Shown here piece by piece: positions 8,387-16,698 of a stretch of 64,000 nucleotides of DNA; positions within the stretch are counted from its first letter, which is position 1; every line of letters begins with the position of its first letter. Source of the stretch: Galactobacter caseinivorans (lineage in GTDB: Bacteria > Actinomycetota > Actinomycetes > Actinomycetales > Micrococcaceae); the NCBI RefSeq assembly GCF_003640665.1, contig NZ_QQXL01000003.1, positions 1 to 64,000 on the forward strand. Direction: 5' to 3'. The position numbers were made by a program, and so were the translations under genes. The notes beneath the pieces were generated by a model. That model saw only the letters and a list, made by a program, of their open reading frames with translations. It made no database searches and was not told the DNA's origin.

Positions 8387-8749
8387 ATGATTGGCACGTG
8401 GCAAGCACTGGTGATCGACTGTGAGGAACCGGCGCAGCTGGCAGGTTTCTATCAGGAACTGCTGGGGATGGTGACCGTCCAGAGTGATGAGGACGGTTCC
8501 TGGGTCAGCATCGGAGACGCAGCGGACCGCCCGGCCATCGCCTTCCAGCGCGTGCCGGACTATCAGCCGCCGGAGTGGCCTGGGCAGGTCACCCCGCAGC
8601 AGGCCCATCTTGACGTCAAGGTCCCGGATCTTGACGTGGGTGAGACGGAAGTGCTGGCGATCGGAGCCGTCTTGACCGGTCAGGGAGGGCGCAACTTCCG
8701 CGTCTACCTTGACCCGCAGGGTCACCCTTTCTGCCTCGTCTCCTGGTGA
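8387..8749 (+). CDS. VOC-superfamily glyoxalase-like protein
   Basis: A 120-residue single-chain vicinal-oxygen-chelate protein of the glyoxalase-like class. The first module begins WQALVIDCEEPAQLAGFYQELLGM, and the second begins QQAHLDVKVPDLD and ends in DPQGHPFCLVSW. The His of AHLDV and the motif GHPFCL are typical of actinobacterial VOC proteins of unknown substrate. GAGGAGG lies just before the ATG. It may be a dioxygenase-like, resistance or binding protein. Sequence alone does not decide. Confidence 0.8.
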   Translation: MIGTWQALVIDCEEPAQLAGFYQELLGMVTVQSDEDGSWVSIGDAADRPAIAFQRVPDYQPPEWPGQVTPQQAHLDVKVPDLDVGETEVLAIGAVLTGQGGRNFRVYLDPQGHPFCLVSW

Positions 8750-8862
8750 GGGGTGCCGGGCCTCCCGGGGGTGGCACCCCGGGTCTCCCGGCGGCTCGGC
8801 GCCTAATTCATCCCTGGGCGATCATGGTGGGGGCTGCCGCCAGGCTTTGAGAGAATAGGGCC

Positions 8863-9390
8863 ATGCCTGAGATCACGAACGGCGCCGATCCGCGCCAGAA
8901 GAAGCCTGTCGGAGTCCTCGGGACCGCCGTGCTGAGCATCCTGGTGCTGGCGCTGTTGGTCGCGATCATCTTTGCCGCGAACACCAACGCGGTCATCGGG
9001 TGGATCGTCGCCATCATCGCTGGGCTGTGGCTCATCTTCGCGGCCGCGGTGTTCTTTATCCTGCGCACTGGTGCCCGCGCCGTGGGGCGCAAGTGGGACC
9101 AGACCAACGCCAACATCGCCGCCAAGACGGGTGGCGTACAGGATGGCGCCCGCATCATTGACGAGGCGGAGCGCAATCACGAGATCAAGTTGGATCACTC
9201 CTTCAAGATCATCGAGGTCCAGCACGGGGTCATCACGGAGAATCTGCGCAAGGGCACGCCGCAGTCCGCTGAAATGGTGGAGCGCGCGCTGGACACCATC
9301 CAGATCACCGCCTCCAACGCCAGGGACATGATCAAGGGGCGCCGCAAGGACCGCCACGCAGGGCCGGTTGAGGGCGAAATTATCGACTGA
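8863..9390 (+). CDS. Membrane protein of unknown function
   Basis: A 175-residue protein with two adjacent membrane helices (about residues 17-38 and 44-66), separated by a short NTNAVIG turn, then a ~105-residue basic/acidic cytoplasmic helical tail ending in GRRKDRHAGPVEGEIID. The hairpin anchor plus soluble tail resembles small actinobacterial envelope scaffolds, but no family is recognised. The ATG follows GAGAAT by 6 bases, so a leaderless message is likely. Its end precedes xth by only 61 bases. Confidence 0.7.
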   Translation: MPEITNGADPRQKKPVGVLGTAVLSILVLALLVAIIFAANTNAVIGWIVAIIAGLWLIFAAAVFFILRTGARAVGRKWDQTNANIAAKTGGVQDGARIIDEAERNHEIKLDHSFKIIEVQHGVITENLRKGTPQSAEMVERALDTIQITASNARDMIKGRRKDRHAGPVEGEIID

Positions 9391-9438
9391 CTGGCACGTC
9401 TGGGCGCAAGCCAAGCGCACGCCGTCGGGCAGTGCCGC

Positions 9439-9444
9439 TAAGGT
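9439..9444 (+). promoter_or_regulatory. -10 box of xth (leaderless)
   Basis: TAAGGT, then 7 bases, then the GTG at 9452. No good -35 was seen. This decides the start: the in-frame extension back to 9368 lies upstream of the promoter and overlaps the previous gene. Confidence 0.5.
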
Positions 9445-9451
9445 AGAGGGC

Positions 9452-10294
9452 GTGACTGAGACCATCGCCGCCACTGCAAGTTACGAGCCAAAGGGTGATG
9501 CCACGCGCATCGCCAGCGTGAATGTGAACGGCCTCCGGGCCGCGTTCCGCAACGGCATGCCCACGTGGCTTCAGGCCAGGGATGTAGACATTCTGTGCCT
9601 GCAAGAGGTGCGTGCGCCGGACAAGATCGTCAACGACTTCCTGGCGCAGGACTGGCATGTGGTGCACGCGGAGGCGGAGGCCAAGGGCCGCGCCGGCGTG
9701 CTGATTGCCTCCCGCGAGAAGCCTGATGCCACCCGGATCGGGATCGGAAGCGAGCGCTTCGCGACCACCGGCCGCTGGGTGGAGGCAGACTTCACGATCA
9801 AGGGCATCCCGCTCACCGTCGCTAGCGTGTATGTGCACTCCGGTGAGGTGGGAACGCCCAAGCAGGAGGACAAGTTTGGTTTCCTGGATGAGATGGTCCT
9901 GAAGCTGCCTGCCATGCGAGCGGACGGCAGGGACGTGCTGCTGGTAGGGGACATGAACGTGGGCCACACCGAGCGGGACATCAAGAACTGGAAGGGCAAC
10001 GTGAAGCGCGCCGGGTTCCTCCCAGAGGAACGCGCCTACTTTGACCGCTTCTTTGGCGAGGAGATTGGCTACCGTGACGTGGCCCGTGACCTGGCCGGTG
10101 ACGTGGAGGGGCCTTACACCTGGTGGTCCCAGCGCGGGCAGGCCTTTGATAACAACACTGGTTGGCGCATCGATTACCACATGGCCTCCCCGACCCTCGC
10201 GGCCCGGGCGGTCCGGTCCGTGGTGGACCGCGCGGCCAGCTACGACACCCGCTGGTCAGATCACGCGCCACTTGTGGTCGACTACCAATTCTGA
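9452..10294 (+). CDS. xth: Exodeoxyribonuclease III (AP endonuclease)
   Basis: A 280-residue enzyme of the EEP (exonuclease-endonuclease-phosphatase) fold that nicks DNA at abasic sites and trims 3' ends in base excision repair. Catalytic motifs are in order: SVNVNGLRAAF (metal-binding Asn), LCLQEVRAPD (metal-binding Glu), GDMNVGHTERD (Asp/Asn pair), WRIDYH and the final SDHAPLVVDY with the Asp-His dyad. Length is normal for the XthA group. Confidence 0.95.
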   Translation: MTETIAATASYEPKGDATRIASVNVNGLRAAFRNGMPTWLQARDVDILCLQEVRAPDKIVNDFLAQDWHVVHAEAEAKGRAGVLIASREKPDATRIGIGSERFATTGRWVEADFTIKGIPLTVASVYVHSGEVGTPKQEDKFGFLDEMVLKLPAMRADGRDVLLVGDMNVGHTERDIKNWKGNVKRAGFLPEERAYFDRFFGEEIGYRDVARDLAGDVEGPYTWWSQRGQAFDNNTGWRIDYHMASPTLAARAVRSVVDRAASYDTRWSDHAPLVVDYQF

Positions 10295-10358
10295 TTCTTA
10301 ACTGACGCGCGGGAACGGGGAGCACCCCAACCGCAGCGCCCCGTGAAGGGAAAACAGC

Positions 10359-11378
10359 ATGAGTACCACCAAGCCACGCATCCTGTCAGGGATGCAGCCC
10401 TCCGCAGATTCGCTGCACCTGGGCAACTACCTGGGCGCCCTCGTCAACTACGTGAAGCTGCAGGACGAGTACGACGCGTTCTACTTCATCCCAGATCTGC
10501 ACTCCCTCACGTCCCCGGACGGCGCTACCAACCTGGCCGAGCGCTCGCGCGCCACGGTGGCGCAGTACATCGCCGGGGGCGTGGACGTGGAGCGCTCCAC
10601 CCTCTTTGTGCAGTCCCATGTGCCGGAGCACTCCGAGCTGGCTTGGGTCCTGCAGACCATCACCGGCTTTGGTGAGGCCGGGCGCATGACCCAGTTCAAG
10701 GACAAGTCCACGCGTTATGGTCAGGATTCCACCAACGTGGGCCTGTTCACTTACCCCGTGCTGATGGCCGCGGACATTCTGCTGTACCAGGCGGACGGCG
10801 TGCCGGTGGGGGATGACCAGAAGCAGCACGTGGAGCTCACCCGCACGCTGGGGCAGCGCTTTAATCACCGCTTTGGTGAGACGTTCAAGATCCCCGAGCC
10901 CATCATCCCGGCAGAGGGTGCGCGGATCTACGACCTGCAGAACCCCACCTCCAAGATGTCCAAGTCCGCGCAGTCTCCCAACGGGCGCATCGACATCCTG
11001 GATGATCCCAAGGTCATTGCCAAGCGCATCAAGTCCGCTGTCACGGATGACGGCGGTGTGGTCGCCTTTGACCGCGAGGCCAAGCCCGGTGTCTCCAACC
11101 TGCTTTCCATCCTGTCCGCGTTCACGCAGACCCCCGTGGACGCGCTGGTGCAGAGCTTTGAGGGCAAGATGTACGGGCACCTGAAGGTGGAGGTCGCGGA
11201 CGCCGTGGTGGCAAGGCTTGAGCCGGTCCGTGCGCGCACTTTGGAGTTGCTGGCTGACCCGGCGGAGCTTGACCGCTTGCTGGCCGTGGGTGCCAACAAG
11301 GCGCGGGAGACCGCACAGCAGACCCTCGACGCCGTCTACGACCGTATCGGCCTGCTGCGGCCGCTCGGCAGGGCCTGA
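10359..11378 (+). CDS. trpS: Tryptophanyl-tRNA synthetase
   Basis: A 339-residue class I aminoacyl-tRNA synthetase that charges tRNA-Trp. The HIGH-type motif appears as SLHLGNYLG (residues 18-26), and the second motif is SKMSKSAQ near residue 200. AAGGGA sits 8 bases before the ATG. The catalytic region VGDDQKQHVELTR is intact and the length matches bacterial TrpS. It is separated from the 2H protein downstream by only 13 bases, suggesting co-transcription. Confidence 0.97.
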   Translation: MSTTKPRILSGMQPSADSLHLGNYLGALVNYVKLQDEYDAFYFIPDLHSLTSPDGATNLAERSRATVAQYIAGGVDVERSTLFVQSHVPEHSELAWVLQTITGFGEAGRMTQFKDKSTRYGQDSTNVGLFTYPVLMAADILLYQADGVPVGDDQKQHVELTRTLGQRFNHRFGETFKIPEPIIPAEGARIYDLQNPTSKMSKSAQSPNGRIDILDDPKVIAKRIKSAVTDDGGVVAFDREAKPGVSNLLSILSAFTQTPVDALVQSFEGKMYGHLKVEVADAVVARLEPVRARTLELLADPAELDRLLAVGANKARETAQQTLDAVYDRIGLLRPLGRA

Positions 11379-11391
11379 GGAGAGTGAACCC

Positions 11392-11928
11392 ATGCGCATC
11401 GTGAGGCCCGTGGTGGCCGGTCAGGATCGGGTGGGCATCGTGGTGCCCATTCCCGAACCGGAGGCCGGCCGACTAGGGGCCTTGCGTGCGCGCCTGGGGG
11501 ACGAGTTTGCGATGGTCCCACCCCACGTCACGCTCGTGACCGGGGTTCCCGTGACGGACTGGAACGCGGTCGTGGACCATGTGGCGGCAGTGGCCGCGGC
11601 GGCGGACCCGTTCACGATTCAGTTTGAGGGCACGGATACCTTCCGCCCCATCACCCCCGTGGTGTTCTGCAAGGTGGTGGCCGGCGGGGATAGGTGCACT
11701 AGCCTGCATGCGGCGCTGCAGGCCGGGCCGCTGGCCCTGCCCAGCGCGTACCCGTACGTTCCGCACGTGACGCTGGCCCAGGGGCTCGACGACGCGGTGT
11801 TGGATCAGGTGCAAGAGGCTCAGTCCCAGGACCGGTGGACTCTTCAGGCCGACAGGATTTCGCTCTTTGGCGACGTTGGCGATAACGACTGGAAGCTGCG
11901 GGCGACCTTCCCCTTGGGCGTGAGCTGA
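11392..11928 (+). CDS. 2'-5' RNA ligase family (2H phosphoesterase) protein
   Basis: A 178-residue protein with the two H-x-T signatures that define 2H phosphoesterases: PPHVTLVTG near residue 43 and VPHVTLAQG near residue 126. These His residues form the active site for cyclic phosphodiester chemistry on RNA or nucleotides. The physiological substrate in actinobacteria is unknown. It starts 13 bases after trpS with GAGGAGAG upstream. The frame stays open far upstream inside trpS, so the ATG at 11392 is chosen from the ribosome site. Confidence 0.85.
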   Translation: MRIVRPVVAGQDRVGIVVPIPEPEAGRLGALRARLGDEFAMVPPHVTLVTGVPVTDWNAVVDHVAAVAAAADPFTIQFEGTDTFRPITPVVFCKVVAGGDRCTSLHAALQAGPLALPSAYPYVPHVTLAQGLDDAVLDQVQEAQSQDRWTLQADRISLFGDVGDNDWKLRATFPLGVS

Positions 11929-11990
11929 CCCCGGCGATCTGTGGTCGGAGTGATGTGCGCCGACCTTACGTAACACCGTATGCTAACGGT

Positions 11991-12467
11991 ATGGCTTGGT
12001 TCCCCCACCGAAAACAGCGCCCCCAGCGCGCCCCTCAGCATGGCCAAGGGGCGCCCGTTTCCATGCCCGTGCCTGCGCCTGTGCCCGTGCCCGCGACCGC
12101 TCCGCAGAGGACGGTTGCCGGCCCGCCGACCGACTCTGAGCGCGCGTGGATGGCCTCGCTCTTGGCGGGCCTGAAGGAGGCCGGGATTGGGGGAGACGCC
12201 GCCAGGCTCTCCGTTCACTTGGAGCAGCAGCTGAAGTCGTGGATGCAGCTCGCGCCGGCGCAACGCCCCGACCCGCAGCTGATGATCAGTGCTTTCGGGT
12301 TGGCCTGGGGAGAGGCGTTGGCTGCCCAGCAGCAGCTGGAATGGGCCGTGGTCCGGACAGGGTCCCATGCGGACTTTGTCCTGGTGGACGCAACCGGCGC
12401 CATCCGCGAGCTGCCCCTCCGCTTGGTGTCCGAGCGCTGGCAGGGGAGTTCCGCCAAGCCGCTGTAG
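11991..12467 (+). CDS. Hypothetical protein
   Basis: A 158-residue soluble protein. Residues 1-45 are Pro/Val-rich low complexity (repeating PVPAP-like steps), and residues 46-158 form a predicted alpha/beta domain with LSVHLEQQLKSWM and FGLAWGEALAAQQQLEW. No family is recognised, though the C-terminal part resembles small DUF3806-like domains in outline. TATGCT (11979-11984) lies 6 bases before the ATG, so the start is set by a leaderless promoter and the in-frame extension to 11955 is rejected. Confidence 0.6.
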   Translation: MAWFPHRKQRPQRAPQHGQGAPVSMPVPAPVPVPATAPQRTVAGPPTDSERAWMASLLAGLKEAGIGGDAARLSVHLEQQLKSWMQLAPAQRPDPQLMISAFGLAWGEALAAQQQLEWAVVRTGSHADFVLVDATGAIRELPLRLVSERWQGSSAKPL

Positions 12468-12637
12468 GCTTGGCGCCGCTGAAGGTGGGCGCCGCACAGA
12501 ATGAGTGGTCCTCGAAGAGGTGCCTCGCCGTTCGAGCCTCTGGGTAGCGCCTACCCGGCCTCCGGGAAAGCTGACGGCCACGGGGCAGAGCGTGCTGGGA
12601 TCGCCGATGCTTGTGTTCCCAGCGTCCCCAGCGTCCC

Positions 12638-12830
12638 CTAGCCGCGGATGGCCAAGGCAGGGTCCTGGCGGCTGGCTCCGATGGCTCTACGCAAGGCAAT
12701 CTCGGCGGCTCGTGCCTGGACAGTGAGATACATGGCTGTGTCCGCGCTCATGGCAGCCAGGATGATCAGGACCGTGGACAGGAGCCCCACAAAGACTCCC
12801 AAATCATTGGCGACTCCGACACGAAGCTCA
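12638..12830 (-). pseudogene. FtsX/MacB-type ABC permease fossil
   Basis: On the minus strand, 12830 to 12638 encodes a stretch of the FtsX permease family: a hydrophobic helix (LGVFVGLLSTVLIILAAM), then TVQARAAEIALRRAIGASR, which is the family hallmark at a membrane-helix end, then a premature stop after GASRQDPALAIRG. The frame has no start codon of its own, stops lie just upstream, and the rest of a permease is missing. The partner ATPase is not nearby. It is a decayed remnant, probably of a MacB-like exporter. The rest of the 12468-12998 gap shows nothing but the terminator. Confidence 0.6.
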
Positions 12831-12895
12831 CGAAGATCGGGACTGCTGTGCTGCCCACTTCGTGTTAGTCATCGCCGTCACAATCCCGAGAACGG

Positions 12896-12939
12896 CACGA
12901 GGCCCCGCCCACCACAACCGTGGTGAACGGGGCCTCGTG
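12896..12939 (-). terminator. Terminator after sdhB
   Basis: A 12-bp perfect stem (arms 12896-12907 and 12928-12939) with an inner CACCAC/GTGGTG pairing. It lies ~60 bases beyond the sdhB stop, with no strong T-tract on either side. It may act in both directions. Confidence 0.6.
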
Positions 12940-12998
12940 ACTATTTGAGGTGACTGCCTAGGGCCAAGAGTCGCAGGGCACGGGGCAGTTTGCCAGCC

Positions 12999-13775
12999 TC
13001 AGATGGTGCGCTGCAGGATGGCCTGCTTGACCTCTGAGATGGCCTTGGTGACCTGGATGCCGCGGGGGCAGGCCTCGGTGCAGTTGAAGGTGGTGCGGCA
13101 GCGCCACACGCCTTCCTTGTCATTCAGGATCTCCAGGCGCATGTCGCCGGCATCATCGCGGGAATCGAAGATGAAGCGGTGCGCATTGACGATCGCTGCG
13201 GGGCCAAAGTACTGGCCGTCGGTCCAGAACACCGGGCAGGAGGACGTGCACGCGGCGCACAGGATGCACTTGGTGGTGTCGTCGTAACGCTCGCGGTCCT
13301 CCTGGGACTGGAAGCGCTCCTTGGCGGGCTCATGGCCCTTGGCGATCAGGAACGGCATGACCTCGCGGTAGGACTGGAAGAACGGCTCCATGTCCACGAT
13401 CAGATCCTTCTCCACCGGAAGGCCCTTGATGGGCTCCACGGTGATGGGCTTGGACGTGTCCAGGTCCTTGAGGAGGGTCTTGCAGGCCAGGCGGTTGCGG
13501 CCGTTGATGCGCATGGCATCGGAGCCGCAGACGCCGTGTGCGCAAGAGCGGCGGAAGGACAGCGAGCCGTCCTCCTCCCACTTCACGCGGTGCAGCGCAT
13601 CCAGCACGCGATCCGTGCCGTACATGGTCAGCTTGTACTCATCCCAGTGGGCATCATCTGACACCTCGGGGTTGTAGCGGCGGACCTTCAGCGTGATGTC
13701 AAAGGACTGGATGGCGTCGGCGCTACCAGCCTTGATTTCAACCTTGGATGCCGGCTCGGCGGTTGCTGTGCTCAT
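12999..13775 (-). CDS. sdhB: Succinate dehydrogenase iron-sulfur subunit
   Basis: A 258-residue subunit carrying the three Fe-S centres that pass electrons from SdhA to the membrane quinone site. Cysteine sets are visible: SCAHGVCGSDAM with the later Cys for [2Fe-2S], CILCAACTSSCP for [4Fe-4S], and FNCTEACPRG for [3Fe-4S]. It is the last gene of sdhCDAB, and its GTG/ATG start abuts the sdhA stop with one shared base. The 12896-12939 hairpin follows. Confidence 0.97.
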   Translation of the reverse strand: MSTATAEPASKVEIKAGSADAIQSFDITLKVRRYNPEVSDDAHWDEYKLTMYGTDRVLDALHRVKWEEDGSLSFRRSCAHGVCGSDAMRINGRNRLACKTLLKDLDTSKPITVEPIKGLPVEKDLIVDMEPFFQSYREVMPFLIAKGHEPAKERFQSQEDRERYDDTTKCILCAACTSSCPVFWTDGQYFGPAAIVNAHRFIFDSRDDAGDMRLEILNDKEGVWRCRTTFNCTEACPRGIQVTKAISEVKQAILQRTI

Positions 13776-15562
13776 CAGTACTTACGCTCCATCGGCTCGT
13801 AGCGTGTGAAGATGACCGGCTTGGTATCAAAGCGCATGCCCTTGATGCCTTCAGTGACGGCGTCCTCGTCCTTGTAGATCATGGTGTGCTTCATGAAGTT
13901 CGCGTCATCGCGATCCGGGAAGTCCTCGCGGTAGTGACCACCGCGGGACTCCTGCCGGTGCAACGCCGAGACCGTCATGACCTCTGCCAGATCAAGCAGG
14001 AAGCCCAATTCGATGGCCTCCAACAGATCCAGGTTAAAGCGCTTGCCCTTGTCCTGGATCCCAATGTTCTTGTAGCGCTCGCGCAGCGACTCAATGTCCT
14101 TGAGCGCCTCAGCGATGGTGTCACCTGAGCGGAACACCTGCATGTTCAAGTCCATGGTGTCCTGCAGATCCTTGCGGATCAGGGCCACGCGCTCGGTGCC
14201 GTTGTTCTCGCGAACGTGGGCCACCAGATCCTCAACAAACTCAGCAGGGTTCTCCGGGAGCTCCACAAAGTCCGCGGTCTTGGAGTACTCGGCGGCAGCG
14301 ATGCCGGAGCGCTTGCCAAACACGTTGATGTCCAACAGAGAGTTGGTGCCAAGGCGGTTGGAGCCGTGCACGGAAACGCAGGCCACCTCGCCGGCGGCGT
14401 ACAGGCCCGGGACCACGGTGTCGTTGTCCTGGAGGACCTCGCCCTTGATGTTGGTGGGGATGCCACCCATCACGTAGTGGGCCGTGGGGAAGACGGGCAC
14501 CGGCTCCGTGTACGGCTCCACACCCAGGTAGGTGCGGGCAAACTCGGTGATGTCCGGCAGCTTGGCGTCGATGTGCGCGGGCTCAAGGTGCGTCAGGTCA
14601 AGCAGCACGTAGTCCTTGTTGGGACCGGAGCCGCGGCCCTCGCGCACCTCATTGGCCATGGAACGCGCAACGATGTCACGCGGGGCCAGGTCCTTGATGG
14701 TGGGGGCGTAGCGCTCCATGAAGCGCTCACCCTCGGAGTTACGCAGCACGGCGCCCTCGCCGCGAGCGGCCTCGGAGAGCAGGATGCCCAGGCCGGCCAG
14801 GCCGGTCGGGTGGAACTGCACAAACTCCATGTCCTCCAGCGGAATGCCGCGGCGGAAGGCCATGGCCATGCCGTCACCCGTGAGGGTGTGGGCGTTGGAG
14901 GTGGTCTTGAAGACCTTGCCGGCGCCACCGGTGGCAAACACCACGGCCTTGGCCTGGAAAACCGCAATCTCTCCGGTGGAGAGGTCATAGGTCACCACGC
15001 CGGAGACGTGCTTCTGGAGGTAGCTGGTGCCGTCCTCGCGCGTGGCCTCGGTCTCGTTGAGGAGCACATCGAGGACGTAGACCTCGTTGTAGAACTCCAC
15101 ATTGTGCTTCACGCAGTTTTGGTAGAGGGTCTGCAGGATCATGTGACCCGTGCGGTCCGCTGCGTAGCAGGCGCGGCGAACGGGCGCCTTGCCGTGGTCG
15201 CGGGTGTGGCCACCAAAGCGGCGCTGGTCAATCTTGCCCTCAGGCGTGCGGTTGAACGGCAGGCCCATGTGCTCCAGATCCAGCACCGCGTCAATGGCCT
15301 CCTTGGCCATGACCTCTGCTGCATCCTGATCAACCAGGTAGTCGCCACCCTTGATGGTGTCGAAGGTGTGCCACTCCCAGTTGTCTTCCTCGACGTTGGC
15401 CAGAGCGGCACACATGCCGCCCTGAGCCGCGCCGGTGTGGGAGCGGGTGGGGTAGAGCTTGGTGAGGACCGCGGTGTGGGCGCGCTGTCCGGCCTCGATG
15501 GCCGCGCGCATGCCGGCTCCGCCGGCTCCGACGATCACGACGTCGTACTGATGTACCTGCAT
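13775..15562 (-). CDS. sdhA: Succinate dehydrogenase flavoprotein subunit
   Basis: A 595-residue FAD subunit that oxidises succinate to fumarate in the TCA cycle. The start at 15562 follows AAGGAA. The frame stays open upstream through sdhD's end, but that part lacks homology. Features: GAGGAGMRAAIEAG dinucleotide fold, RSHTGAAQGG with the His that covalently binds FAD, RRFGGHTRDHGK, and QFHPTGLAGLG at the substrate site. It ends one base into sdhB. Confidence 0.97.
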   Translation of the reverse strand: MQVHQYDVVIVGAGGAGMRAAIEAGQRAHTAVLTKLYPTRSHTGAAQGGMCAALANVEEDNWEWHTFDTIKGGDYLVDQDAAEVMAKEAIDAVLDLEHMGLPFNRTPEGKIDQRRFGGHTRDHGKAPVRRACYAADRTGHMILQTLYQNCVKHNVEFYNEVYVLDVLLNETEATREDGTSYLQKHVSGVVTYDLSTGEIAVFQAKAVVFATGGAGKVFKTTSNAHTLTGDGMAMAFRRGIPLEDMEFVQFHPTGLAGLGILLSEAARGEGAVLRNSEGERFMERYAPTIKDLAPRDIVARSMANEVREGRGSGPNKDYVLLDLTHLEPAHIDAKLPDITEFARTYLGVEPYTEPVPVFPTAHYVMGGIPTNIKGEVLQDNDTVVPGLYAAGEVACVSVHGSNRLGTNSLLDINVFGKRSGIAAAEYSKTADFVELPENPAEFVEDLVAHVRENNGTERVALIRKDLQDTMDLNMQVFRSGDTIAEALKDIESLRERYKNIGIQDKGKRFNLDLLEAIELGFLLDLAEVMTVSALHRQESRGGHYREDFPDRDDANFMKHTMIYKDEDAVTEGIKGMRFDTKPVIFTRYEPMERKY

Positions 15563-15599
15563 TCGTGTGTTCCTTAAGAAGTCTGGTCGGCTCGGCGGA

Positions 15600-16058
15600 T
15601 CAGGCGCGGCACTGGTCGAGTGCCTGGGCCACGGTCTCGCTGATGCACGGGTCAAACGTGAAGATGACCAAGGTGCCCAGGATCAGCGTGAAGGCCGTGG
15701 CAACGTACAGCACGGTCTTGAGCCAGAAACGGGTCCGGTCCTTCTCGGCGTAGTCGTTGATGATGGTGCGCACGCCGTTGGTGCCGTGCAGCATGGCCAG
15801 CCACAACATGGTCAGGTCCCAGACCTGCCACAGCGGGGAGGCCCACTTACCGGCCACAAAGCCGAAGTCGATGGCGTGCACGCCCTGGCCAACCAGCAGG
15901 TTGGAGATGAGGTGCCCAAAGATCAGGACAATCAGGACCACGCCGGAGAGGCGCATGAACAGCCAGGCCGTCATCTCGAAGTTGTTGCGCGACTTGCGCG
16001 AACGGTTGTACTTCGGGTCAATCCGCTTGGCGCGGGGGGCATCGATCTGTGCCGTCAT
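15600..16058 (-). CDS. sdhD: Succinate dehydrogenase membrane anchor subunit
   Basis: A 152-residue anchor with three membrane helices (about residues 31-55, 75-95 and 115-137). The conserved HGTNGVRTIINDY stretch lies near the quinone/haem region. The ATG at 16058 is preceded by GGAGG, and it starts right after the sdhC stop. The longer frame to 16124 overlaps sdhC and is rejected. With SdhC it forms the quinone-binding membrane domain of complex II. Confidence 0.93.
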   Translation of the reverse strand: MTAQIDAPRAKRIDPKYNRSRKSRNNFEMTAWLFMRLSGVVLIVLIFGHLISNLLVGQGVHAIDFGFVAGKWASPLWQVWDLTMLWLAMLHGTNGVRTIINDYAEKDRTRFWLKTVLYVATAFTLILGTLVIFTFDPCISETVAQALDQCRA

Positions 16059-16059
16059 G

Positions 16060-16446
16060 TCAGTGACCTCCACCGGTAAATGCGAGCGTGAGGTGGCGGG
16101 CGCCAAAGCCGGCAACGGCCACAACCCACACCACCATGACGGTCCAGAACAGCTGGCGCTGGATCTTGGGGCCCTGCTTCAGGAAGTCCACCAGGATCAG
16201 GCGCAGGCCGTTGAAGGCGTGGAACATGATCGCAGCGACCAGCCCAAATTCGCCCACAGCCATCAGCGGGTTCTTGTACGCGGAGATGACCGCGTCATAG
16301 GCACCCGGGTCCACGCGGACCAGGGCCGTGTCCAACACGTGGACCAGCAAAAAGAAGAAAATAACGACACCGGTGACGCGGTGTCCGACCCATGACCACA
16401 TGCCTTCTCGGCCGCGGTACAGGGTGCCAGAAGAAGCCTTCGACAC
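16060..16446 (-). CDS. sdhC: Succinate dehydrogenase cytochrome b subunit
   Basis: A 128-residue membrane subunit. GTG at 16446 is preferred over ATG at 16488 because CCTCC at 16454-16458 (GGAGG on the coding strand) lies 7 bases before it. The signature GREGMWSWVGHRVTGVVIFFF opens helix 1, and MFHAFNGLRLILVDF carries the likely haem His. It is the first gene of the operon and is transcribed divergently from manC. Confidence 0.92.
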   Translation of the reverse strand: MSKASSGTLYRGREGMWSWVGHRVTGVVIFFFLLVHVLDTALVRVDPGAYDAVISAYKNPLMAVGEFGLVAAIMFHAFNGLRLILVDFLKQGPKIQRQLFWTVMVVWVVAVAGFGARHLTLAFTGGGH

Positions 16447-16527
16447 TGAAATACCTCCAAGCATCACCGGGCGTCGTGGTTTCTCCACGCATAAAAGGGT
16501 GCGCGCCGATGTAAGCGTTCCTGCCCG

Positions 16528-16533
16528 ATCTTA
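16528..16533 (-). promoter_or_regulatory. Candidate -10 box of sdhCDAB
   Basis: TAAGAT on the minus strand, ~80 bases before the sdhC start. No clear -35 partner was seen. Confidence 0.35.
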
Positions 16534-16685
16534 GACCACCTCGCTCCCAGCGAACTCCCACTTAATCCCGCGTGTGTCGATGCTCACCCCGCAACGCGGC
16601 CTCCGCGCCACCGTACGGAATTTGGTGCTGTTTTTGTGACGAAATTGCTGTCGCGCGCGTCCGCGGTTCCTTGCCCTCACTCCGG

Positions 16686-16691
16686 TAGCCT
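16686..16691 (+). promoter_or_regulatory. -10 box of manC (leaderless)
   Basis: TAGCCT followed by 7 bases and the ATG at 16699. It excludes the longer frame that begins at 16636. Confidence 0.5.
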
Positions 16692-16698
16692 GTGGCGA

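Noticed and set aside
12648-12926. A plus-strand open frame in the gap before sdhB
   Set aside because: Its translation is Arg/Ser/Pro-rich with no family; the minus strand of the same DNA carries the FtsX-like fossil instead.
14216-15577. A 453-codon open frame opposite sdhA
   Set aside because: The translation is Gly/His/Val-rich without any family; sdhA on the minus strand is complete and conserved.
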